Part shown: piece by piece, positions 34,472 through 41,872 of the stretch
How the letters are laid out: the number at the start of each line of letters is the position of its first letter
How positions within the stretch are numbered: position 1 is the first letter of the stretch
Assembly (NCBI GenBank): GCA_039810245.1
Contig: JBDHWQ010000006.1
Span: 62,001 to 126,000, forward strand
DNA length: 64,000 nucleotides
Direction of reading: 5' to 3'
DNA from: CALDSL01 sp039810245
GTDB taxonomy: Bacteria; Chloroflexota; Anaerolineae; Anaerolineales; Anaerolineaceae
Notes under the pieces: generated by a model
The model's input: the letters and a program-made list of their open reading frames with translations, nothing else
Databases searched by the model: none
Told to the model about the DNA's origin: nothing
Made by a program: the position numbers and the translations under genes

Positions 34472-35794
34472 TTACTCGTACTTCAGCGCAATCACCGGGA
34501 CGAGGTTGGCGGCGCGCAGAGCGGGGTAGAGGCCGGAGAGCAGACCGATGAGCGTGGCAAAGACGATGGCAAAACCGGGCAGCCATACCGGGGTGTAAAC
34601 GGCCGCCTCAGGCGGCGGCGAGCCCCACTGCGCGGCTCGGCTGGCCAGCGCCGGCAAAACCACCGCGTTGACGCCCTGGCCAGCCAGCCAGCCCAGCGCC
34701 ACGCCGCCAATGCCGCCCAGGAAGCCAATTCCGGCTGCCTCGCCCAGGAAGATCGTGAGCACGTCACGGTTGGTAGCGCCGATAGCCTTCATCAGGCCGA
34801 TCTCGCGCGTGCGCTCGAGGATGGCCATGGCCATGGTATTGGCAATACCGATGGCGGCCACCAGCAGCGCCACCGCGCCCACGCCGCCGAAGATGACCTG
34901 CACGATGACGTAGAAGTTACTCACGCCCTGCACCGCTGACTGCGGGGTATAGGCCATAAAGCCCAGCGCGGTGATGCTGTCGGCCACGGCCAGCACGTTG
35001 TCCACGCTGTCAACCTTTACCGTGGCCTGGTCGTAACCCTCGCGGTTGCGATTGATACGCTTACCCATCGCCCATTCGTTCCAGGCGGTCACATCAGCCA
35101 TGTTCACCAGCAGCGAGTAGTCGCCTTCGTTACGCGACTCTTTGAGGATGCCGGTGACGCGCAGCATAACCGTCTTGCGCACCTCGGTACCATCGCTGGT
35201 GTACTTGGTCAACACCACTTTCACCTGCTGGTCGAGCAGGTCGGGCGGCGCGGGTGGCTCCTGGCCGGGGCGCTGCTTGGGGTCCATAAAGTTGCGCAAC
35301 ATGGGCGCGCCAATCAACGCGGTGCCTTTTTCAATGGTGCCGACGCCTTCCTGCACGGTGTACCCCAGCTCGGAGATGTCTGCCACACCCACGCCCATGA
35401 TGTTGGCGTAAGCTTCGAGACGCGCATACTGGATCACGCTCATCGTCTTGAGGTTATCTTTGGTGATCACCTTGCTGACGTTGGGGATGGCGGCAATATC
35501 GGCCAGGTTGCCGTCGGTGAGCAGCTTGACGGTGGACTGGCCACCGGCCATGCCCCCGCCGCCGCCGCCGTTCATGACCGGGCCCTGGTCGTACTGCGGC
35601 ATGACCATAATGGCGGTCAGGTCGGAAATGCCGCCGAGCTGGCTGGTGGCGTTGCGCTGCAGGCCGTTGCCCAGCGAAACCAGCATCACCACGGCCGCCG
35701 TGCCGATGACTACGCCGATGGCGGTGAGCGCAACGCGGCCCTTGCGGCGGCTGAGGTTATAGAAGATCAGGCTGAGCAGGTCAAAAATGCGCAT
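34472..35794 (-). CDS. ABC transporter permease, MacB/FtsX type
   Basis: 440 residues. An N-terminal transmembrane helix (RRKGRVALTAIGVVIGTAAVVMLV) precedes a large extracytoplasmic domain (about 50-290). Three more helices follow (about 310-340, 350-390, 405-430), with the FtsX-family TREIGLMKAIGATNRDVL coupling motif. This is the four-helix MacB/LolC plan. It is the last gene of the operon YIP1, ATPase, CARDB protein, permease. It probably works in extrusion or mechanotransmission rather than import. Confidence 0.88.
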   Translation of the reverse strand: MRIFDLLSLIFYNLSRRKGRVALTAIGVVIGTAAVVMLVSLGNGLQRNATSQLGGISDLTAIMVMPQYDQGPVMNGGGGGGMAGGQSTVKLLTDGNLADIAAIPNVSKVITKDNLKTMSVIQYARLEAYANIMGVGVADISELGYTVQEGVGTIEKGTALIGAPMLRNFMDPKQRPGQEPPAPPDLLDQQVKVVLTKYTSDGTEVRKTVMLRVTGILKESRNEGDYSLLVNMADVTAWNEWAMGKRINRNREGYDQATVKVDSVDNVLAVADSITALGFMAYTPQSAVQGVSNFYVIVQVIFGGVGAVALLVAAIGIANTMAMAILERTREIGLMKAIGATNRDVLTIFLGEAAGIGFLGGIGGVALGWLAGQGVNAVVLPALASRAAQWGSPPPEAAVYTPVWLPGFAIVFATLIGLLSGLYPALRAANLVPVIALKYE

Positions 35795-35800
35795 AACAGT

Positions 35801-37303
35801 TTACCCCAGGGGTTTGCCTTCGCTGGGCACACCCGGATCAGGCGGCATGTTCGGGTCCACCGGCATCTCGGGGCCAGACGGCTGCGGCGTGCCGCTGTCG
35901 AGGCCGACCAGGCCCTTGAAGAAGCGCACCACCTTCTGCCAGAACGTTTCGCTGCCCCCGGCCATGCCGCCATCGGTGGGCATTTCGCCGGGCATGCCGC
36001 CGGGGCCCATATTGGGCGGCGGCTCCATCGGCGCGGCCTCGACCACTGTGACCGGCAGGGTCTTTTCGATGGTGCGTGATTGGTTGAAGTCATCGGTGTA
36101 CTGGATGATGATCTTCAGCGGGGCTTCGCCGGGCTGGTTGGGGATGAACATCACATCCAGTGGGAAGTAACCGCCGGCATCCAGCGTACCCACCAGACTG
36201 ACGTTATTCATCAGCTCACCGGCATCGCTGCTGATGGTCATGTTGCCCAGCACCACCGGTTTGCGCCCCAGGTTGGTGACCTGCACCGGCAGGCTGTTCG
36301 GCTGCATGGCGCTGATCATACCCGGGTCGCGGTAAAAATTAACCTCGATCTGCGGGATCTGGTAGACCAGCAGGGTGATCATCTGGTCGTCGACCATGCG
36401 CCGGCCTTTTTCATCGCCAAACACCAGCGAGAGCTTGAGCGCGTAGGCGCCCGGGTTGGCGGAAACGTTGACAATCAGCTTCTGCTGGAACTGCAGCGTG
36501 CCGCCTGCAGGCACATCGCCCAGGTATTGCAGGTTGGAAGAGCCAAGCGGCGCGAAGACGCTTACATCCGCCCCGGCGCCCTGCACCCCGCCCGGAACGG
36601 GCGTGCCATCCAGCGAGGTGCTGTCTCCCGTGCCGCCGCCGCCAATCACCATGGCGACCGAGCTGGCCGGGCTGCTGCCCACGTTGCGAATTTCGAGGGT
36701 GAGGGTGAAGACCGAGCCGGGCTGCAGCGGGTCGACGTCGGTTTTATAGCTGCTAACCACCATCTGCGCGCGCGGCTGCGCGGTGCCGGTGGGAGTGGGC
36801 GTGGCCGTGGCGGCTGCTCCGCCCGACCAGCCGCGTACCGGCAGGGTCAGGTTAAAGCTTTCGGCGAAGGTCAGGCCATCGGGACTGGTGTAATTCAGGC
36901 TGACCGGCACGCTGCCGTTGAGCTTGCCCCACAGGTCGGTGCTCACGCTGAACTCTTGCGAGATTTCTTTGGTCTTGCCCTGGTTGAGCGTGCCGACCGC
37001 GACCACGCCGCCGGTGTCGATGGGCAGAAAGTCGGCGCCGCCGAAGGTGAAGATCAGGTTGAGCGCGTCGGCGCGGCCTACGTTTTTAATCGACAGGAAC
37101 AGCCGGAACTTGTCTCCCGGCACGACCGAATCTTTGTCCATGTAGGTGGATTGGATCACCACGATGGGCCGGTCCACCGCGCCGGGTTCTACGACCGGCG
37201 GCTCGGGGGTATCGGTCTGCGCGAAGGCCGGCGCGGGAAATACCAGCAACGTGGCCAGCAGCGCAAGGGCGATCCAGAACGCAAAGGATGGTTTTTTGAA
37301 CAT
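35801..37303 (-). CDS. Secreted CARDB/NEW3-like protein encoded in the ABC operon
   Basis: 500 residues. A signal peptide (FKKPSFAFWIALALLATLLVFPAPAFA) is followed by at least three beta-sandwich repeats, each with a 'VPGDKF.L.L.IKNVGRADA'-type motif (repeats near residues 50, 180 and 330), as in CARDB/NEW3 adhesion modules. The C-terminus is Met/Pro/Gly-rich with a short amphipathic stretch, FWQKVVRFFKGLVGL, before the end. The ATG at 37303 is favoured over an upstream TTG. Its place between ATPase and permease suggests a periplasm-like adaptor or exported component; inference only. Confidence 0.75.
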   Translation of the reverse strand: MFKKPSFAFWIALALLATLLVFPAPAFAQTDTPEPPVVEPGAVDRPIVVIQSTYMDKDSVVPGDKFRLFLSIKNVGRADALNLIFTFGGADFLPIDTGGVVAVGTLNQGKTKEISQEFSVSTDLWGKLNGSVPVSLNYTSPDGLTFAESFNLTLPVRGWSGGAAATATPTPTGTAQPRAQMVVSSYKTDVDPLQPGSVFTLTLEIRNVGSSPASSVAMVIGGGGTGDSTSLDGTPVPGGVQGAGADVSVFAPLGSSNLQYLGDVPAGGTLQFQQKLIVNVSANPGAYALKLSLVFGDEKGRRMVDDQMITLLVYQIPQIEVNFYRDPGMISAMQPNSLPVQVTNLGRKPVVLGNMTISSDAGELMNNVSLVGTLDAGGYFPLDVMFIPNQPGEAPLKIIIQYTDDFNQSRTIEKTLPVTVVEAAPMEPPPNMGPGGMPGEMPTDGGMAGGSETFWQKVVRFFKGLVGLDSGTPQPSGPEMPVDPNMPPDPGVPSEGKPLG

Positions 37304-37324
37304 GGGCAAATTCCTTCCGGCAGG

Positions 37325-38041
37325 TTATTCCTGCGTGGCAATCGAGGCTTCGTAGGCTTCTTTGGAGACCAGCAGTCCGTCGAGAATATAGATCATGCGC
37401 GTGGCAAAGCGCGCCATACGCGGGTCATGCGTAACAACAATCACCGTGCGGCCCTGGTTATGCAGGTCGGCGAGCAGTTGCATCACCGCCAGGCCGGTGG
37501 CGCTGTCCAGGTTGCCGGTGGGCTCATCGGCCAGGATGATGGGCGGGTCATTGACCAGCGCGCGGGCTACGGCCACGCGCTGCTGCTGGCCGCCCGACAT
37601 TTCGGTGGGACGGTGGCGACCGTATTTTTCCAGCCCGAGCTGTTCGAGCAGGTGCGAGGCGCGTTTCTGGCGCGCGCGGGGCGGCGTGCCGGTGAAGCGC
37701 ATGGGGAAGGCCACGTTTTCGATGGACGTCATGCTGGCCACCAGGTTGAACTGCTGGAAGATGAAGCCCAGCGTGCGCCGGCGGTAAATGGCCAGCTTGT
37801 TCTCGTCCATTTCGCTCAGGTCGAGCCCGGCGACGTAGATTTTGCCGCTGGTGGGGCGGTCGAGGCCGCCCAGCAGGTGCAGCAGGGTGCTCTTGCCCGA
37901 GCCGGAAGGGCCCATGATGACCGTGAACGTGCCGCGCTCGATCTCCAGGTCTACCCCGGCCAGGGCATGGACGCGGGTATGGCCCATGACGTAAACTTTG
38001 CGCAGGGCGTGAACCTGGATGTATGCGCCGTTGGTTTCCAT
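37325..38041 (-). CDS. ABC transporter ATP-binding protein, MacB/LolD type
   Basis: 238 residues. Walker A GPSGSGKST, Q-loop FQQFNLVASMT, signature MSGGQQQRVAVARAL and Walker B IILADEPTGNLDS place it in the LolD/MacB ATPase group. It pairs with the permease at 34472-35794. The ATG at 38041 is used; upstream residues overlap the YIP1 gene's end and look non-coding. Confidence 0.93.
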   Translation of the reverse strand: METNGAYIQVHALRKVYVMGHTRVHALAGVDLEIERGTFTVIMGPSGSGKSTLLHLLGGLDRPTSGKIYVAGLDLSEMDENKLAIYRRRTLGFIFQQFNLVASMTSIENVAFPMRFTGTPPRARQKRASHLLEQLGLEKYGRHRPTEMSGGQQQRVAVARALVNDPPIILADEPTGNLDSATGLAVMQLLADLHNQGRTVIVVTHDPRMARFATRMIYILDGLLVSKEAYEASIATQE

Positions 38042-38051
38042 AGATCCCGGC

Positions 38052-38846
38052 TTAGAAGAACATGAACTGGCTCTGCACGTCCAGCCCGGCAAGCTGCGCG
38101 GCGAGGAATTGCAGCAGCGCGCCGATGATGACCAGCAGCAGCACGGAAATCAGAACCGCGGTGAAAGCCTTGCCACGCGCCATGCCGGTAACGCGTACGC
38201 CAGTCCATAGCAGGAAGATCTGCCAGATCAGGTACAGGTCAATGGCGCCCAGCAGCAGGCGGGCAAAGAGCAGCCAACCGCTGGCATCGGGGGCGAGGAA
38301 TCCGGAAAGCCCGGGGTTGTTGATCAGCGTTTTGCCGCCCAGCATGGCGCTGAGCTGCACCAGGTGCCGCAGCGCAAAGGGCAGGCTGGCCCACGCGGTG
38401 ATGTTATAGGCGGTGGTCATGGTGATGCTGTTGGAGCTGCCCAGCGTGGTGAGCGCCAGGTGCAGCACCGCACCCAGCAGGAACCAGCTCAGCCAGACGC
38501 TGGCCAGCGCGCTAATGGCGGGGAAGACATACACCTGCACCGGACCGTAGGCGCTGGCCTGGGCATCCAGGTACTGCTGCTGCTGCTCGGGCGTCATCCA
38601 TTGAAAGCTCTCCGGCGGCTCGGGTGGGTTGGCAGCGGCGGCGGCCTGGCGCAGCGGCCCGGCGGCAAACACCGTGGCCAGCGCGAGCACCGAGAGGATC
38701 AGCAGCGGCAGCAGCCACACGGCGCGCTCCTGGCGCGTGATGGCGGCCAGGGTGCGGCGCGGGGCGTACCAGATGGACAGCAGCCAGATCAGCCGCTCGC
38801 GGCGCGGGGCCGGCAGATAGGCATCCAGCTCTTCAACTTCAACCAT
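38052..38846 (-). CDS. YIP1-family membrane protein
   Basis: 264 residues. After a basic start (WYAPRRTLAAITRQERAVW) come about five transmembrane helices (residues about 45-62, 110-140, 150-165, 200-220, 230-255). The pattern 'P..t...i......', with YNITAWASLPFALRHLVQL in the middle, fits YIP1/YIF1-like bacterial proteins. It is the first gene of the operon with the ABC ATPase, CARDB protein and permease; role unknown. It starts 180 bp from the divergent methyltransferase. Confidence 0.75.
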   Translation of the reverse strand: MVEVEELDAYLPAPRRERLIWLLSIWYAPRRTLAAITRQERAVWLLPLLILSVLALATVFAAGPLRQAAAAANPPEPPESFQWMTPEQQQQYLDAQASAYGPVQVYVFPAISALASVWLSWFLLGAVLHLALTTLGSSNSITMTTAYNITAWASLPFALRHLVQLSAMLGGKTLINNPGLSGFLAPDASGWLLFARLLLGAIDLYLIWQIFLLWTGVRVTGMARGKAFTAVLISVLLLVIIGALLQFLAAQLAGLDVQSQFMFF

Positions 38847-39012
38847 AAGGGCACCTTGGAACAGCGAAATGTACGCCAGTTTGCTACAAAAACCGGCCTG
38901 TGTTTAAGACGCTCGAACATGTGGAAAGTTCCTGCGCGCAGCGGCGCAACCCGATTCTACTCCATTCTGGCTGGTATGGACAACTTCTTATATTTTCCGA
39001 TAGGTTTCGTGC

Positions 39013-39018
39013 TATCAT
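39013..39018 (+). promoter_or_regulatory. -10 element placing transcription start at or near the methyltransferase ATG
   Basis: TATCAT lies 7 nt before the ATG at 39026, with no ribosome site between, so a leaderless transcript is possible. The -35 is weak. Confidence 0.35.
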
Positions 39019-39025
39019 CACGCGC

Positions 39026-39658
39026 ATGAGCAGCGATACGTTCCCGGCTTCCGAGTTTGACGATTGGGCCGCCAATTATGATGCTGACGTGCAGGACAGC
39101 GCCTTCCCGTTCAGCGGCTACGCCGGCGTGCTGCGGCTGATCTTCGAACAGGCTGCGCTACAACCGGGCATGAACGTGCTCGACCTGGGCGTGGGCACGG
39201 GTAACCTCGCGGCGCTGTTCGTGCAGGCGGGCTGCCGCGTGCGCGGGTTAGATTTTTCGGCGCGCATGCTGGAGATCGCGGCGCGCAAGCTGACCGGCGT
39301 GACGCTGGCCCAGGGAGACCTGCGCGAGGCGCTGCCCGCGGCGCTGGATGGGCGCTACGATGCCCTTGTTTCGGGTTATACCTTCCATCATTTCCCACTG
39401 GGCGAGAAAGTGGAGATTGCGCGGCGGTTGTTGGATAAATATGCTCGCCCGGGCGCGCCGCTGCTGGTGGGCGATATCGCTTTTGCGGATGCGGCGGCGC
39501 AAGAATCACTGCGCCGCGCGCTGGGCGAGGCGTGGGAGCAGGAAGAATACTGGCTGGCGGACGCGGCCGAAACTGCTTTCGCCGCGACCGGGATGCGCCT
39601 GGTGTTTACGCCGGTTTCGAATTGCGCGGGGGTATTTCGCATTTTACAGAATCTGTAG
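39026..39658 (+). CDS. Class I SAM-dependent methyltransferase (YrrT-like)
   Basis: 210 residues. FDDWAANYDADV is the typical opening of YrrT-like methyltransferases. SAM-binding motif I is VLDLGVGTGNLAALF, motif II VRGLDFSARML and the post-motif region YTFHHFPLGEK. The start is set at MSSDTFPASEF; a longer N-terminal frame to 38900 overlaps the promoter region. Substrate unknown. Confidence 0.85.
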   Translation: MSSDTFPASEFDDWAANYDADVQDSAFPFSGYAGVLRLIFEQAALQPGMNVLDLGVGTGNLAALFVQAGCRVRGLDFSARMLEIAARKLTGVTLAQGDLREALPAALDGRYDALVSGYTFHHFPLGEKVEIARRLLDKYARPGAPLLVGDIAFADAAAQESLRRALGEAWEQEEYWLADAAETAFAATGMRLVFTPVSNCAGVFRILQNL

Positions 39659-39821
39659 GGTGCTCTTCGAGCAAGGCGTACCAAATCGTGACGCTCCTCA
39701 AAGAGAGCCCCAAGAAGAAGTGAATGCGCTTTGCGCTGCCACAATTTACTAGGGAATCTCCCTGCGCTGCTTAGGATTCTTCCGTCTACCTTCTGCGCGG
39801 GCAGGTGGATAGACTCAACGC

Positions 39822-41033
39822 ATGAACATGGAAACCGAAGCCCCGCTGCAATTTGGCAAATATGAATTCGGGCCGCTGGCCCTGCAAACCCTGATCTACC
39901 ACGGCCAGCGCCGGGGCAGCCTGACCCGCGCGGATATACTCGATGCTGTGCCAGACGCTGAATATGACACCGGGTTGTTCGATGCCATCCGCGCGCGGGT
40001 GGAGCAGGCCGGTATCCCCTACACCGAAGAAGTGCCGGGCGAGGAATCGCCGCTGGAGCGCTTCAACGAGGAAGTGGAAGCGCTGGCATCCCTGGCGCAG
40101 ACGCTTTCGCCGGAAGAGGATATGCTGGCCGACATCGAAGCCGACAATATGATCCGCATGTACCTGCGCGAGGCCACGCGTACGCCGCTGCTCAATTCGG
40201 AGCAGGAAGTGGCGCTGGCAAAGCTGATCGAGCAGTGCAAGCTGGCCCAGGAGGAACTGAACCGCGGGGTGAAAGACGCGCAGCGCCGGCGCGAGCTGGA
40301 GCAGGCCATTGAGCGCGGACAGCAGGCGCGCGACCACCTGATCCAGGCCAACGCGCGGCTGGTGGTGAGCGTGGCGCGGCATTATGGCAACAACGGCCTG
40401 CCGCTGCTTGACCTGATCCAGGAAGGCAATATCGGGCTGATGCGCGCGGTGCGCAACTTTGACTACAAGCGCGGGTTCCGTTTCAGCACCTACGCCACGT
40501 GGTACATCCGCCAGGCGATCACGCGCTCGCTGGCTGACCAGGGGCGGCTGGTGCGCATCCCCGCATACCTGAGCGACCAGATCGTCACCCTGCGCCGCCA
40601 GCAGAACCAGCTCCAGCAGCGGCTCGGCCGCCCGCCGACTACCGTTGAGCTGGCCGAAGCGGCCGGGCTGCCGCCCGACCGGGTGGAGCAGATGCTGGAG
40701 ATTTCGCGTCAGCCGGTGTCATTACAGTCGCCGGTGGGCGATGAGGGCGACGAGGAACTGGGCGACGTGCTGAGCGATACCAATACGCTCAACCCGGAAG
40801 AGACGGTATTTCGCGAGCTGACCGCCGAGGAAATCCATCGCCAGCTCACGACGCTGCCGGCGCGCGAGCGCGAGCTGCTGGAGATGCGCTTTGGCCTGGG
40901 CGGTGATGAACCCATGAGCCTGGCCGAGATCGGGCAGCGCATGGGCATCAGCCGCGAGCGGGCGCGCCAGCTAGAGGCGCAGGCGCTGCGGCGCCTGCGC
41001 GAGCCGAACTCCCGGCGGGGGAACAAGGATTAA
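39822..41033 (+). CDS. RNA polymerase sigma-70 family factor, primary or group 2 type
   Basis: 403 residues. The N-terminal 110 residues are acidic and only loosely like region 1.1. Region 1.2 starts near DNMIRMYLREATRTPLL. Region 2 has LIQEGNIGLMRAVRNFDYKRGFRFSTYATWYIRQAI, the -10-binding helix of housekeeping factors, then region 3 and region 4 with MSLAEIGQRMGISRERARQLE. It could be the primary sigma factor or a close paralogue; the window cannot tell. AGGTGG lies upstream; a second ATG at 39828 is possible. A terminator follows. Confidence 0.92.
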   Translation: MNMETEAPLQFGKYEFGPLALQTLIYHGQRRGSLTRADILDAVPDAEYDTGLFDAIRARVEQAGIPYTEEVPGEESPLERFNEEVEALASLAQTLSPEEDMLADIEADNMIRMYLREATRTPLLNSEQEVALAKLIEQCKLAQEELNRGVKDAQRRRELEQAIERGQQARDHLIQANARLVVSVARHYGNNGLPLLDLIQEGNIGLMRAVRNFDYKRGFRFSTYATWYIRQAITRSLADQGRLVRIPAYLSDQIVTLRRQQNQLQQRLGRPPTTVELAEAAGLPPDRVEQMLEISRQPVSLQSPVGDEGDEELGDVLSDTNTLNPEETVFRELTAEEIHRQLTTLPARERELLEMRFGLGGDEPMSLAEIGQRMGISRERARQLEAQALRRLREPNSRRGNKD

Positions 41034-41045
41034 GCATTGTTCAAC

Positions 41046-41077
41046 AAGAAAGCCGCCTCAGTGGCGGCTTTCTTATT
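41046..41077. terminator. Bidirectional intrinsic terminator
   Basis: AAGAAAGCCGCC and GGCGGCTTTCTT pair around a 5-nt loop between the sigma factor and the convergent DUF2178-like gene. Confidence 0.85.
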
Positions 41078-41097
41078 GGTGCTGCTGCCCGAACATA

Positions 41098-41559
41098 CTA
41101 CTGGTTGATCCCACGCGCATAAGAGATCAGGTAGATGGCGAAGGGAATGACCACCAGGGCGACGAGATAGAACCACAGGGTGTCGCCTTCCAGGGCGGGG
41201 AGCTGGGCGTTGCTGGCAAACGACGCCCATAGCAGCCCGGCATAGCCGAGGATGGTAGCCACCCAAAATGCGCGGTTGCCAGCCTGGTTGCGGATGGCCA
41301 CGCGGCGCTCGTCTTTCTCTTCGGCCATCGTGCGCGCGGCGGTGACGCCATCCGTGCGCAGCGCGCGGTAGGTAACGAAACGAGACAGGGCAACCCCCAG
41401 CAGCAGGATGCCCAGCCCGGTGACGATGCGCGGGTCGAAGGGCAGGTTGCCGGCCCAGCGCTCCAGCACCGCGCCGGTGAGCGCCAGAAGGATGCCGGCC
41501 GCCAGAAACATATACGCGCCGCGCTGCTTGCTTGCCATCCATTGTGAACGGTTATTCAT
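41098..41559 (-). CDS. DUF2178-like integral membrane protein
   Basis: 153 residues with four hydrophobic helices (about 15-32, 40-58, 95-112, 122-142). The segment EEKDERRVAIRNQAGNRAFW between helices two and three is typical of small membrane proteins paired with XRE regulators. It overlaps the regulator gene by 8 bp and is expressed from the same promoter at 41792-41819. The frame's longer 5' extension lies inside the regulator in another frame and is rejected. Confidence 0.75.
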   Translation of the reverse strand: MNNRSQWMASKQRGAYMFLAAGILLALTGAVLERWAGNLPFDPRIVTGLGILLLGVALSRFVTYRALRTDGVTAARTMAEEKDERRVAIRNQAGNRAFWVATILGYAGLLWASFASNAQLPALEGDTLWFYLVALVVIPFAIYLISYARGINQ

Positions 41560-41761
41560 GGTCTTGCTCCTCGGAATAGACGAACAGGTCTTCAATTTTG
41601 ATCTCAAACAGCCGCGCCAGGCGAAAGGCGAGCAAGATCGACGGGTTGTAGCGCCCGCGTTCCAGCGAGATAATCGTCTGGCGTGAGACTTCGACCCGGT
41701 CGGCCAGCTCCTGCTGGGTCCAACCACGCGTCACGCGCATTTCTTCCAGCCGGTTTTGCAT
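41552..41761 (-). CDS. XRE-family transcriptional regulator (short Cro/CI type)
   Basis: 69 residues that are essentially one helix-turn-helix: TQQELADRVEVSRQTIISLERG is the classic XRE helix pair. The end, LARLFEIKIEDLFVY, is typical of the small YozG-type regulators. AGGAG sits 7 nt before the ATG. An 18-bp inverted repeat at 41773-41790 overlaps the transcription start region, so autorepression is likely. Confidence 0.92.
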   Translation of the reverse strand: MQNRLEEMRVTRGWTQQELADRVEVSRQTIISLERGRYNPSILLAFRLARLFEIKIEDLFVYSEEQDHE

Positions 41762-41772
41762 GTGCGCTCTCC

Positions 41773-41790
41773 TGTAAAGCTTACTTTACA
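41773..41790. promoter_or_regulatory. Operator-like inverted repeat TGTAAA-N6-TTTACA
   Basis: A perfect 6-bp dyad just downstream of the -10 element and upstream of the XRE gene. A further TTTACA half-site follows at about 41824-41830. It is a likely binding site for the XRE protein. Confidence 0.65.
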
Positions 41791-41791
41791 T

Positions 41792-41819
41792 AGTATAACG
41801 CGTTTTGTAGAAATGTCAA
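41792..41819 (-). promoter_or_regulatory. Near-consensus sigma70 promoter for the XRE/DUF2178 pair
   Basis: On the minus strand a perfect TTGACA (41814-41819), a 16-bp spacer and TATACT (41792-41797). Confidence 0.85.
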
Positions 41820-41872
41820 GTGGGCTTTACATGAAGTTGACGAGCAGTTTTCTTCCGGCGCGCTGGCAAGCG

